From Theristus sp. LFF4_11 (lineage: Eukaryota > Nematoda > Chromadorea > Monhysterida > Xyalidae), in contig JASANC010002545.1 of the NCBI GenBank assembly GCA_030248135.1, forward strand, positions 1 through 64,000: a DNA stretch of 64,000 nt, given 5' to 3'. A program made the position numbers and the translations under genes. The notes below the pieces were generated by a model. The model did no database searches and was not told where the DNA came from. It saw nothing but the letters and a program-made list of their open reading frames with translations. Positions 32,866 to 53,325 of this stretch are shown here, in pieces (the stretch's first letter is position 1; the number at the start of each line of letters is the position of its first letter).

Positions 32866-33410
32866 TGGGGTTGTCTGTCAAACAAAAATCAAAATTTAAA
32901 AAAAGTGATTAATAAAAACAAAAATGCCGATTAAAAAAATCGAAAAATTTTCCTCTAATATGCTCTGAACCTGAAAACCTTAATTTTGGAACAATTTTTC
33001 GAAAGTTTAACAAAAATTTTCTTTGATATTACCTCGTAAAACCGTCAGCAGTCCATTTTGGACCGTTTTACCGACTGATTTCAGGCTTCAACAACATCTG
33101 CGATGGAGTTTTCAAGCGTCCCAAAGGTTGGCTTACCATTTCCGATGCAGATAAGGTGACGATTCGCCTCGCAAAGCGTCCGGTTGTGCTCGCCGCTCCG
33201 TTTGCAAGCACTACGTTGTCTGGTTCTGCTTCGTGTCGTGTCGTCGCGACATCAGAAGAATTGATCGAATTTCAAGGCGGTATGTTTGTCTTCACTTCAG
33301 CATTTGTTTAGCTGGGGACAATTAGTGACGTTTTGGAGGTCAAAACACAAGAAGAGGCATGGTGACGGTTTGGAAAAGGGGTAATTGAGGTCACCAAAAC
33401 AAAATCTGCA
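32866..33410. repeat. Copy of the outer hAT-like family (see 47683-50254), reverse orientation, uninterrupted
   Basis: GTTTTCAAGCGTCCCAAAGG, CTTACCATTTCCGATGCAGA and AAGGTGACGATTCGCCTCGC match the reverse of about 49840-49900, and CAAGAAGAGGCATGGTGACG matches the reverse of about 49665-49685. It lacks the inner hAT insert. The right boundary is not clear. Confidence 0.7.
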
Positions 33411-33717
33411 AATCCGCCACACGGGAGTGATTCGGGAGGCGCTTGCTGGCTGACTATGCAAATATGTTGCAAAAAAGTCATCTTTTATTTTCTGCCTTAT
33501 TTTCCAGCTCTTCTTCTTCGCTGTTTGGAGAACAAAGTTGGTTTTCAAACTTGCACTGCCAGTAATTTTGGCTCTTTGCGAGTGTCAAACCAAACCAGAT
33601 CGCGTTTCTTCAAGTTACAAATCGTTCAAGAAAAGCCAAACTTACTTTCGCTTCGTCGACGACGCTTCAATTTTGTTACAATCAACAACTAAACGTCAAC
33701 TCGTCAACAGAACAAAA

Positions 33718-43491
<9,774 letters not shown>

Positions 43492-45281
43492 GTGATCGCA
43501 ACCATCTCGAGAAACTCGTTGCTTTGTGAGACACGCTCTTTTTCGTTTTTTATATCGTGTGACAGCGTCTGTGTTTTTTTTTTTATTTTTATCATTCATT
43601 TTGCCGTCGAAAACCGAAAAATGACATCTTACCTTCGTTAGGCATGTGTGTTACATTCCGTCGTTTTTTGCACTTTTTTGTTCAATGCATCCACAGTCAA
43701 CGGTAATTCATGCCATCGGCATCCGGTTGAAAATGCGTTTTTCTTGTTCACGCATCGTTTATTCCACAAAAAACAGCTGAAAAACTGAACACTTGTGCTG
43801 GTCTTTGGTTACTTTAATTTTTTTGTGGCTACACTGGGCTTACTGTTAAATTAAAATCGTTGGTCTTACTCTTTGGCAATAGAACTGGTCTTTTTCGTGG
43901 TTTGATAGTCAGCAGATGCGAGTTCAGACGAGCACTCATCAGAAAGACAAAATCGCTTCAGACATTCCCATTGCTATGCTGCGCCAATGAAAATTTCACA
44001 GCTGTCTTTTCGAATGCAGTTTAACTCCATAACATATCCAACTAGCTGATTGGTGTGTGGTCACTTGATGCATGGATTGGATTCTATGCAAACCAAACTC
44101 CGCCTCCCCAGAAATCAATCAGCCAGTTGAATATGTTATAAAGTTCGACTGTAGTAGTGGTTTAAGTTATAGTCAATAGTTCAGCTTGGAACATTTATTG
44201 TTGCAATATTGTTTTTCTCTTACCACGCACTGCCTTGAGCCTAGTGGATAACAACTACTGTTTTGTCTATGTTTTTATATCCCAATGATTCTGTTATAGT
44301 CTGTTTGTCAGTACATGTCGACAAAAAAATGGCTTCATTTTTGCGTGGCACACTCATGACGTCATGTTTGTGTGACAGACTGACGAATAGCACTATAATT
44401 TGGCACCATCACACAGAACTTGCATGGCCTTGGGAACTCGACGTTTTTACCAATTCGTCCATCATTGTGCTTTTGTGCTGCTAACGTTTATTCAACGTAT
44501 GGTTTTTCAGTTCAACTTCAGTTCAGTCTTGAAATTTAGTCAGTCAATCAGCAGGTGAAAGGATATAGAAGAATTGTGTTGTGCAATTTTTGACCCATTT
44601 GCCTGGCAACTCATGGTTAGTTGATCTTTACAATGTCAATTCATATTCAACACGAATTCAATTCAAAACCGGTTTTTCAATGAGTCTGAATAAAAGTTAA
44701 CTTCAGTCGTGTCGAATGCGGTTGAATATTTTGATTGATCTCAATAAAAACGGAAAACAAACGTCGCTTTGAGATTGAGGAAGGAAATCGCAAATATCAC
44801 TGCCATCTGGGCTTCTTGCTCAAAGAAACTGACAAAAAAATGAAGTGAAGCAGAGAATAAAAGTAAGCAAAATCGTAGGTCTCTTAAATGCCAGCTGATG
44901 ACTCACCAGAACTATTTCAAAAATGTGTTGTGATGACTTTACTGGCAATTTTTGGATACATTTCTTGCAGATACATTTACATAGATTTTTGGATACATTT
45001 ACACTTTTGCAGAATAGAGAGCCCGCGAAACATTGAATAAAAGAAGAATGAACCTGGAATCGTATGCCTCTCGGGATTAGTGAGGAAATTGGTGAATGCA
45101 TCAATGAAAGCAAGCAAAAGTCGATGCAAACGAATGGGCAGATAATTACCCAAGTTTTCACACAAAGACAAAATCAAATTTCGGTTTGTTGAAAAATAAA
45201 GAAGTCGTTCATAAAGGACAGAAAAGTAACAGAATGGATAAATTTGTAGGCCATGATGAGGTCTGAAGTGAGTCTGAATTA
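43492..45281. other. Tubulin 3' flank and spacer
   Basis: Holds the tubulin 3' untranslated region, of unknown extent; no close AATAAA is seen, the nearest being about 1.2 kb away. A MITE family B copy lies at 44018-44153 (AACATATCCAACTAGCTGAT ... CAGCCAGTTGAATATGTTAT). No coding region supported. Confidence 0.45.
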
Positions 45282-45706
45282 CCGTATTACCTCTAATAAA
45301 CCCCCATGGGGGTTTATTTCTTCAGCGACTTCTGGGGTGGGGGTTTATTGTGGGGGGGGGGGGGTTATTTTTAGGGGGGGGTTATTTGGAAACCATTTTT
45401 AGGGGTGGGCAAAATGGCAAAAATACCTTCCATGGCAGGAAGGAAGTCGCAGAAACTTCTACTCTACATAGAAATTTCCTTTTACAACAGCCTTTTGTAA
45501 TGAAATTACCATTAACTCATCCATTTGTGGCCTTTGGTAGCACAATTTCATCATTTTCACTGCAACCAGCCACTGAATTCGCTGGGTATGTGTTTCAAAC
45601 AGGTTTCCAATAATCCCCCATGGGGGATTATTTTGGGGGGGATTATTTGGAAACTTGTCGAGGGGGGTTTATTTTCGGGGGGGGGGGTTTAAAAGAGGTA
45701 ATACGG
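45282..45706. mobile_element. G-tract-rich TA-flanked element, copy 2
   Basis: Ends CCGTATTACCTCT and AGAGGTAATACGG, flanked by TA at 45280-45281 and 45707-45708. The core is nearly identical to 9815-10279, while the G-rich blocks differ in length, so the G tracts evolve faster than the core. Confidence 0.88.
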
Positions 45707-45789
45707 TATCTAGGAAGCAACCCAGTTTGGTGACAGGTTTGAAGAAATATAATTTTAGTTTTTTTATTATTATAATATTTGAAGTACGT

Positions 45790-47022
45790 CCCCCCCCCCG
45801 ATTCCGGAAACTCGAAGGTACCAAACTCCGGTGGGTTTGGAGAATGGACGGCTCACCATTTCGTGAAACCAATACCCTCGCCACGTGAAGCGGACAGCCT
45901 CTAAGCCCCGCTCTGTCCTGGGTAGGGTTAGGGGGAAAAATTCTGGATTTTTTTTAAATTAAAAAAATTAAAATTTTTTTAGAAGTTAAATTCGTTCGAA
46001 GCGTCTCGTCGAGCTGAGTTCAGCTAGACTATTTTCAAAACAATCCGGTAAACTATAAGAGCAAAAATCGTGTTTTATTGAAATTTTGTCCATTTAATAG
46101 AGGGAAAGTTGCATTTTCAACAGTAAAACAGGACAATTTTTGACGTGTACTTGAATTTGAACCATTCTTAGTTGTTCCTCTTTAGAAAATTACCAAAATT
46201 TGACTGTGTTCAAAAATTCCTGTTTGCTGTAGCTAAGTAGGCAACCCCTGTCGACCCGGTCGCCCCCCCCAAGACACTTACTTTCAGGTTCAACCAGCTA
46301 TCTGTTGCTATGCTATGCTATGCTATGCTAAACATGCTATCTGCCACATGGCGAGAGCCCGCTCTTCAAATCATCGTATCGAAAACACGTACCATGATTT
46401 CGCGATCACGTTGCGGGCAACTGACATACGCATGCAAGTTTAACACGTTAGTTTAGCTTAGCACGCAAGTTTTAACATGTGGCCATGTTATCGGGTATCT
46501 GAAAACGGTCGTGTGATGTGGTATTGACCAACACCTCCGCTCCAATTGTTTAACAATATATCGCACAACTCCATTGTAGACCTATAACATACGCCAATCA
46601 ACAAGATATCATGTTCATCTCATGGCCTACCGACTGAAAAACATGTTCTAAGTTGCAACAAAACAATTTTTGAAACGATATTTCAATTCACCCTAAAAAT
46701 TGACCCTAGAAGTCATCCAAATCGAAAAAGATAGAGTACGTTGTTCAAAATGACCAAATAATGACATGTAAAAGCACACAAAAAAGTTGGGAAGAAAATT
46801 TGGTTTGAACATTCAAAAAATTATGCCATAAATCAAATTTTATTTTACATTTTTTTAAATTTGAAAAAAATCCGGATTTTTTTAAAAAACAAAAAAAAAC
46901 GAAAAGAATTTTTTTCAAACCCCCTACCCCTAGTCCTGGGGGCACCAGTGATCTTAGCCCGATTTCGGTTTCGGTGGCCTGCGGTCGCTATATCCCCGTG
47001 GGGCAGCGAATCCGAAAGTTTT
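45790..47022 (-). repeat. SINE of a second family, reverse, 5'-truncated, split by a hAT-like element
   Basis: The reverse strand reads TTTCGGATTCGCTGCCCCAC GGGGATATAGCGACCGCAGG at 47022-46970, then is interrupted at 46933-45922 and resumes with GACAGAGCGGGGCTTAGAGG, ending at the CCGGAATC...GGGGGGGG block near 45790. The same body occurs uninterrupted at 49080-49320. Confidence 0.8.
45923..46932. mobile_element. hAT-like non-autonomous element, 1010 bp, target duplication GTCCTGGG
   Basis: Ends TAGGGTTAGGGGG and CCCCCTACCCCTA, with GTCCTGGG at 45915-45922 and again at 46933-46940. Near-terminal AAATT/AATTT tracts. No transposase frame. The insertion splits a SINE. Confidence 0.9.
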
Positions 47023-47682
47023 GGCAACGTTTAAGCAATGTTAAGTGTTAGCATATATTTCAGTTAAGCAATGGGCATCATAGTTGTTCCAGAGCTGAGG
47101 GGTTGGGGGGGCCGATATAGATAGCTGGAGCAAATTTTCCAGATAGATAGCTGGAAAATTTTGGGGGGGGGGGGTGCGGGGGGACCATGTGACTTTGGGG
47201 GGAGGCGGTAAAAATTTTGAAATTTGATAGATAGACAGCTAAAACGCTAAAAAGCTATAAAAACAGCAAAATAATGCTAAAAATACGTTAAAAAGCAAGT
47301 ATAAACGCGTATTTTACTTAAAATTTACAAAATTTTCAAGAATTTCGAGCAAAAATGGTCAATTTTGGTCAAAAATTGACTCATTTTATGTCTTCGAAGA
47401 CAAAACTTTTCAGATAGATAGCTGGCTGAGAAAAAAAATAGATACTAGCTGTAGATAATAGCTGAGTCAAAAAAACCTGTCTGATAGAGATAGATTCGAA
47501 AGTTTTTGGGGGGGGGCAGAGGCCCAACCCCCTCCCCTGACAACTATGATGGGCGGGCGTGGTTTTATGATTACCGTACTTGTATGAATGTTGTCTTACC
47601 TTACCAATCAACGTATGAATTGCAATAAACGCTCATCTACTTTTTATTTTTTTAAGCGCGGTGGGTGGCTTTGGACCGTAAT
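47023..47682. other. Low-complexity stretch with G runs and GATAGATAGCTGG repeats
   Basis: Repeated CAGATAGATAGCTGG (47130-47160, 47410-47425) and TTTTGGGGGGGGGG runs on both sides of an AT-rich core with AAAAATTGACTC; an inverted arrangement is likely, since G runs are on the left and a CCCAACCCCCTCCCC run on the right. Class unknown; no gene. Confidence 0.4.
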
Positions 47683-48309
47683 TTAGGGTTGTTAAAAAAC
47701 AAAACTTTCCAATTTCCAGCGGAACTTTCCAGATTTTGTTTTTGTTTGGGTGACCTCATTTACCCCTTTTCCAAACTGTTACCTAGGGATGGAGCCGGTT
47801 CCGGTCCGGATTCCGGATTCCGGCGCCTAAAATTGGATCCGGATCCGGTCCGGATTCCGGCGCAATTTTGCCGGATCCGGCCAGATCCGGCCGGAATGGC
47901 CGAGACCCGCGAATTAACCAGTTGATTCCTCCGTTTCAGAGCTGTTCAATGGTTTGACAAATTTGTTTCGGTGCTTTGTTGGTTTTGTTGTTGTGCATTT
48001 ACATGTGATCAGTGAGCGTTTCTTTAGTTTAGTGTTCTGTTCAATGGTAAATGGTTCACTGCTTTTGTCTTGAGTGGTAAACTTGTGTGCAGCATCGTCC
48101 ACTTTAAAAAACGTGGCTGCCAGCTTTTGGCCGACGTTGTTGATGAACAATAGCAGGTTTTTTTTTGAAATCAGCCATCTTCGTTGGTCATATTCAGTTA
48201 GCTGTCAAACAGTTGTTTTTTTGTGAGCCCCAGAACTGAGAACACCAGCGATTTTGGCGACGTGTGTTACCGTGGGTGTGCGGGGGTGCCGTGATCCCCT
48301 AAAACCCGA

Positions 48310-49408
48310 TAACCCCCCCAACGACGAATCCATTTCAATGGTGTTGCCCGCCGTTTGCGCACTGAAGCAGCGCATCGAACAAGTCGATGCGAGTGGCATT
48401 GGTACGACGAAAAAACGCTGCTGACCAGCATCGACACACGCTTCCGTGCTCGTTTCCACAACGAATCCAACATCATGACCACGTACGTTGATCCGCGATT
48501 CAAGAATACTGCAGTCGTCTTTGAAAATGAAGGCGCGATTCGTTGTGAACTACTTCACATTGCAAAGAAAATCTTGAAACGACCGGAGACGCCCACAAAC
48601 TGCGACGATACATCCGAGATCGCGAACAACAACAACAACGATGACGAAAGTGAACGCGAGCCCGAACCAAAAAAGAAATCGACTGGCCTCTACGGAGGCA
48701 TCGAGTTTCACGCTGCGCGACCGCGCAACCCGTCAGGCGAATCCAGTCTCGAAGACGAACTACGCGGCGAAACGAGTCGGATGATTTTATCGACGAACCG
48801 GACAAAAGCGATCTAATGCTAGACTTTTGGCGGCTGAACTCGTCTAAATACCCCAAACTATCGACAATCGCGCGCAGATACCTGGCACCACTACCAACAA
48901 GCGTGGCAAGCGAACGAATGTTCTCTGAAGCCAGGCAGGTATTTGTGTACAGCCGATCTTGTCTGTCGCCTCCGTGGCCCGGTGGTTAGCACGTTCGCCT
49001 TCAACTCAGGAGGTGACGGGTTCGATCCCCCACGGAGGATGACAAACTGCCGCCAGTGTAGCTCTCTACTCTAATAACTACACTCGCTTTCAACTAAAGC
49101 TTTCGGATTCGCTGCCCTGCGGGGATATAGCGACCGCAGGCCACCGAAACCGAAATCGGGCTAAGATCACTGGTGCCCCCAGGACAGAGCGGGGCTTAGA
49201 GGCTGTCCCCCTCACGTGGCGAGGGTATTGGTCCCACCCCACGGGATGGTGAGCCGTCCGTTCCCCAATCCCACCGGAGTTTGGTACCTTCGGGTTTCCG
49301 GAAGCGGTGGGGGGCGTGCTTCAAATATATATATAAAAACTCAGAACGCCGAAAAGGTCATGTTTCTGAATGGAGTGTTGCCAGCACTTGATTATCCCTA
49401 TGCGATGT
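48310..49408 (+). pseudogene. hAT-family transposase (C-terminal half), frameshifted and split by a SINE
   Basis: Three blocks in successive frames show typical hAT features. SMVLPAVCALKQRI (about 48336-48400) is followed after a frame change by TSIDTRFRARF and the conserved YVDPRFKN (48425-48520). After another frame change near 48775 comes the C-terminal dimerisation region: LMLDFWRLNSSKYPKLSTIA, RRYLAPLPTSVASERMFSEA, VFVYSRSCLS (48815-48963). The reading then runs into a SINE at about 48965 and resumes after it with NAEKVMFLNGVLPAL (from about 49345) to TGA at 49408. The zinc-finger/BED N-terminus was not found. Inactive as it stands; it may reflect a recently active family. An acidic/Asn stretch (NNNNDDESEREPEPKKK) lies between blocks. 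Confidence 0.88.
48965..49338 (+). repeat. Full-length tRNA-derived SINE, second family
   Basis: The head CCTCCGTGGCCCGGTGGTTAG ... GACGGGTTCGATCCCCCACG with GAGGA gives a 7-bp acceptor-stem-like pair (CCTCCGT/ACGGAGG), A-box-like TGGCCCGGTGG and B-box GGGTTCGATCC. No proper 7-nt anticodon loop with T33 forms, so it is a SINE head rather than a tRNA gene. Body GGGGATATAGCGACCGCAGG to GGTACCTTCGGGTTTCCGGA, and an ATATATATATAAAA tail. Confidence 0.85.
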
Positions 49409-50280
49409 GAATTTTGTCAATTGTTGTTGTTGTAATTTTTGGTTGGTTCACGTGCTGTGTCTTGCTGACTTTGTTTCTGTGTCAATGCTATTTTATGCTG
49501 AAAATGTGACGAAGAAGCGACGAAATGTGCGTAGATGTTTTGTAGACATAAAAAGGCCATTCCGGTCCGGATTCCGGCAATTTTTGCCGGATCCGGCCCG
49601 GCCGGAATGGGGTTTTGCCGGATCCGGCCCGGATTCCGGCAAATTTGCCGGATCCATCCCTACCGTTACCATACCTCTTCTTGTGTTTTGACCCCCATAA
49701 CGTCACTGTCCCCAGCCCGGCTTGAAAATTGAAATTCGATCAATTCTGATGATGTGTCGCGACGGCAGTACACGAAACAGCAACCAGACAACGTAACGCT
49801 TGCAAACGGAGCAGCTCGGACGCTCAAATTTAGATTGCGAGGCGAATCGTCACCTTATCTGCATCGGAAATGGTAAGCCAACCTTTGGGACGCTTTAAAA
49901 CTTCATCGCAGATGTTGTTGAAGCCTGAAATCAGACAGCAGCAGCACGGCAACAAACAACAACAACAAGCCTGAAATCAGTCGGTAAAACGGTCCAAAAT
50001 GGACTGCTGACGGTTTTACGAGGTAATATCAAAGAAAATTTTTGTTAAACTTTTGAAAAATTGTTCTGAAATTGTGGTTTTCAGTCAGAGCATATTAGAG
50101 GAAAATTTTTCGAATTTTTTTTAATCGGCATTTTTGTTTTTTTCATCACTTTAAAAAAATTGTTTAACATTTTGTTTAATTTTGATTGATTTTGATTTTT
50201 TGTTTGATTGATTGATTTTGATTCAAAAAAATTGATTTTTGTTTAACAACCCTAACCGTAATGCATTATTATTAAAACAG

Positions 50281-53041
50281 CTGCAAAAACTGCAAAAAAT
50301 GCATCGATCCACGCCAGGCTCTCCGTTAAAATCGCCGTCATCTACTAACAGTCGAACAACTTTGTCTTCACCGGTAGCTTCTTGTTTTCTTTTTTATGTA
50401 TTGTTACTTTTAGGTTTGGGTTGGGGCATAGTTGTTGTTGGTTTGCGACTGCCGACTGGCGAGTGTTTGCAACTCATAGTCGTATCAGCTCGGCGTTGCG
50501 CCGCTGCGGGCAATGGCAGTCATGTTTAAGGTGGGCATAGTTGTTTAAGGTGGGGTTAGAATGAGACGAGAGGCGGGGGGGGGGGGGGTGAGGGCTACTA
50601 CGTTTTGAGTAGAAAATTGAAGTATGTAATGCAAAGTTTCATTCAAGGTATTTTTAATCAAAACTACTGTCCTGCGCGCGCACTCCTGCCTGATTCAGCA
50701 TTTACCCGTATTATGTTTTTTTTTAAAATTTCGTTCGGTTTTTTTTCGAAAACAAAACCATTCCTTCACTGAAAACCTTTTCTCCGTTTTCCGCTCCAGA
50801 AGAAACTCACTTGAACAGTTTGACTGGAGGAAGCTTAGTGGAAGCTGAATGGAATAAGCGCGCAGGCGCAATGTTCTGATTTGATTTGCACGCAGCTGCA
50901 GTCCTCGAGTGTACCACCGCATCAAACGATGCCCGATGCGGACGCTCACGGCACGACGCCGCAACCGACGAAAACACTCGGTGCGCACGCGTGTGCCCAC
51001 CCGGCGCAGCAGTCGATCATGTACGAAACGCCAAAGCAACACCAACAACACGCGCCGCTGCTCGGCCACGTCGGCAAACTGCAGCGCGCCTCGTTCTCGG
51101 CGCCCAGCTCGAACGCCTGCTCGTTATCATCGCTCGTCGATGCCGCTGGTTGGCGGCCGTTGTTTGTTTTTTTCATTCGTTTATGTCGCATTTATTTTGC
51201 ATTGCCGACGAACGCTGGCGCTGGTTGTGATGTCGTGTTTTCTGCGGGCACACGTTTTTCCGTGACCGCTGTGTCTCCGTCAGGCACGCAGCAAGGCACG
51301 ACGGTGAATGATCGCAGGGCGAGCAGGCCCGGTGGGGGCGGGGCGCAGCAGCACGACGGCGAGCACAGCGCGACCGCCTCGTCCAACTCGACGCAGGGGC
51401 ACACGCCGCCGACGTCGCCCGCAGCCACGGCAGCCTCCATTGAGAAACAGAACAGAGACACGTCGCTGCTGCAGATTGTTGAGGTCGGTGCACTGTTGAA
51501 CACGATGCTCGGCCGATTGGGTTGGCTGCATCAACACAACTCGCTTGGCAATTGTTAACTCAGTTGTCAGTTGTGTACAGTGTAGTTCTTTAAACCTGTC
51601 ACTTTTTTGGCCGAATAGAGAGCGCGCAATACTTGCAGTGACGAAGAAGGTACCGGGAATCGTGTTTGGTCGACAACCGTGTGCTTCAATCAAAAAAACA
51701 TTGTCTTCATTCAAACTCGATTCTCGCTCTTCTTCTTTCACAAGTATTCCACTAAAAAATGACAGGTTTAAAGAAACAAACAGTAGTTGTGTTGATTTAA
51801 GACAAAAAAATGCAATTTCTGAATGCACTAGCACTGCACTCAATTGTTCTGGTTGGATCCTTGTTCACGGCTCGCACGTTAGCAACAAAGAGACGCAAAC
51901 CAGCCAGCCGAGATCCGCCCATGATACTGGATGCTTTCCAATGATTCTCATTCGTCATGTTAAACTTGCAAGCGCAATTGTTTTTCAGACGTGACTGGTT
52001 TGCGTCCAGCCAAGTTTTTTTCTGTTTTCAGTGGCTTGCTCTTTACAGCGAAATTGGGTCTTGCTATTTTGACCGACCAGAAAGGGGCACGGCCAGTGTT
52101 CAGTTTTATAACAGTGAGTAGGCTCCGACGTTGGCGCTTCCTCGAAGTGGAATCGGCGACTTCGGTCGCAAACGTCAACAATCTGCCTCTGCCCATCCGT
52201 GCCGCACGGCAACAAACAACAAGAGTAGTGTCTGAAACGTGAGGGGTTTCACTCCAGGGTGTTCCAAGTTAGACCTTGACAATTTTCGGAGGTGCGTTGG
52301 TAGAATGAAATAATTCGGCGCGGATTTTGTCAGATATATCAGACTGTATCGCATCAATAAAAAAATCCCTCGGTCAAAAAAAAACGGAATTTTGGGTTCA
52401 ATTCAATTATTCGATCGCAATTCGTTATGGTCTAACATTCGGACTGCTTGGAGTAAAACTCACTTTTCAGACACTGCTCATTTTTACGAAACTGACCACT
52501 GATGATGATGATGTGCGTGCTTGATTGGTGTTTTGGGTCTCCGAACTACATGCTGTTCGTACAGTTTTATCGGAGTTTCTTGTTTTTTTGGCGAAATAAA
52601 ATGGACAGCTGGTTGCGAGCACATCACCTCCTCTGAGCCGTTGCAGATCCTGGTGCGCAGCTGCATCAAGAACGAGCGCGAGCACTCGACCGCGGCGTGC
52701 ATGGACCCGATCGGCACACGGCCCCGTAATTTGCTGTTCGACTTGAACAACGCCAACGCCGCCGCCAAGTTGCTCGGGAAACGCCCTTCTCTGGTGGGTG
52801 GTACACGGCTGCGAACGCGTTTAGGTGTTTTGGGGGTGCTTGAATCAGTGAATTGGTGCTACATATTCGTGATGTGTGCCACGAAAGGCGACTTTTTGGT
52901 GGTTTTCAGGTTTTCGCTGTTGAATTTAGATGCGATTCACTGCACGAATATATTTGGCGAATGTTGCTTGTTGTTTGTTGCCGCTAACGCCTGGTGCATC
53001 TTCAGTTGAGGATGTTTCCTCCCATCGTGTCAGATTTTTAG
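50281..53041 (+). CDS. Unrecognised Ser/Pro/Gln/Ala-rich protein, 3' exons (5' end not found)
   Basis: Exons: 50281-50373, 50896-51148, 51284-51483, 52647-52793, 53006-53041 (729 nt, all phases join, TAG). Exon one is LQKLQKMHRSTPGSPLKSPS, with two Ser/Thr-Pro sites of the S-P-x-K kind. Exons two and three are low complexity (QPTKTLGAHACAHP, PGGGGAQQHDGEHSAT, QGHTPPTSPAATAA) and end DTSLLQIVE. Exon four is the best-looking folded part: ILVRSCIKNEREHSTAACMD and LLFDLNNANAAAKLLGKRPS. The last exon gives LRMFPPIVSDF. An alternative splice into the other frame of the last exon would extend the C-terminus by about 30 residues. The composition suggests a disordered regulatory or adaptor protein with one conserved helical segment. 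The start exon must lie upstream, perhaps beyond the transposon nest that ends 26 bp before the first exon here. Confidence 0.6.
51587..51773. repeat. MITE family E (TIR CTTTAAACCTGTCACTTTTT)
   Basis: TTCTTTAAACCTGTCACTTTT ... AAAAATGACAGGTTTAAAGAA; subterminal GAGAGCGCGCAATACTT. A diverged copy lies at about 63472-63594 (AATAAACCTGTCATTTTTTC ... GAAAAAGTGACAGGCTTAAA) and a single end near 17035. Lies in an intron of the Ser/Pro-rich gene. Confidence 0.75.
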
Positions 53042-53162
53042 GGACCACCTCAAGTGCTGAAACCGTGACAAAAGCGGGTACGCTGCGTTCAGAAATCTTC
53101 GAACTGTAGCGCTGTCACCGTTTCATGGTGTCTGATCGAATAATATTCCGACTTTTACCTAT

Positions 53163-53325
53163 AGTCTAATTCAATAACAAATCCAACTAGCTGACTGGTT
53201 GACGCATGCATTCTGTCTCTGTGCAAACCAAACTCGGTGTTGCGCAGCAATTCGTGCACAGAATGCATGCATCACGGGATCACTGACCAATCAGCTAGTT
53301 GGATATGTTATTGAGTTTGACTGTA
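53163..53325. repeat. MITE family B, full copy
   Basis: AGTCTAATTCAATAACAAATC CAACTAGCTGACTGG ... GCATGCATTCTGTC ... GACAGAATGCATGC-like mirror (ACAGAATGCATGCATCACG) ... CCAATCAGCTAGTTGGATAT GTTATTGAGTTTGACTG. The best-preserved hairpin of the family. Confidence 0.82.

Larger units (their letters stand above)
47784..49662 (+). mobile_element. hAT transposon with transposase remnant, target duplication CYGTTACC
   Basis: Ends TAGGGATGGAGCCGG and CCGGATCCATCCCTA. CTGTTACC lies at 47776-47783 and CCGTTACC at 49663-49670 (7 of 8). Subterminal CCGGATCCGG/CCGGAATGG repeats crowd both ends, as in hAT elements whose transposase binds short subterminal repeats. Contains the broken transposase gene and a SINE. 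Confidence 0.92.
47683..50254. mobile_element. Outer hAT-like element, perfect 8-bp target duplication ACCGTAAT, hosting a second hAT element
   Basis: Begins TTAGGGTTGTTAAAAAAC and ends GTTTAACAACCCTA; ACCGTAAT stands at 47675-47682 and 50255-50262. Without the 1879-bp insert and its duplicated target it would be about 685 bp. Reverse-orientation paralog at 32866-33410. Its right end is 26 bp from the splice acceptor of the exon at 50281. Confidence 0.87.

Noticed and set aside
33080..33310. Open stretch reading like an exon (ICDGVFKRPKGWLT...)
   Set aside because: The same sequence recurs in reverse at about 49800-49920, where it contains a stop, and both lie inside one transposon family; no splice chain uses it.
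48968..49042. Possible tRNA gene
   Set aside because: Acceptor-stem-like pairing and A/B boxes are present, but no proper anticodon loop forms, and it is joined to a SINE body also found at 45790-47022.
50695..51843. Minus-strand frames of 100-190 codons
   Set aside because: Antisense to the plus-strand Ser/Pro-rich exons and an intron; Arg-rich low-complexity translations typical of GC-rich antisense frames.
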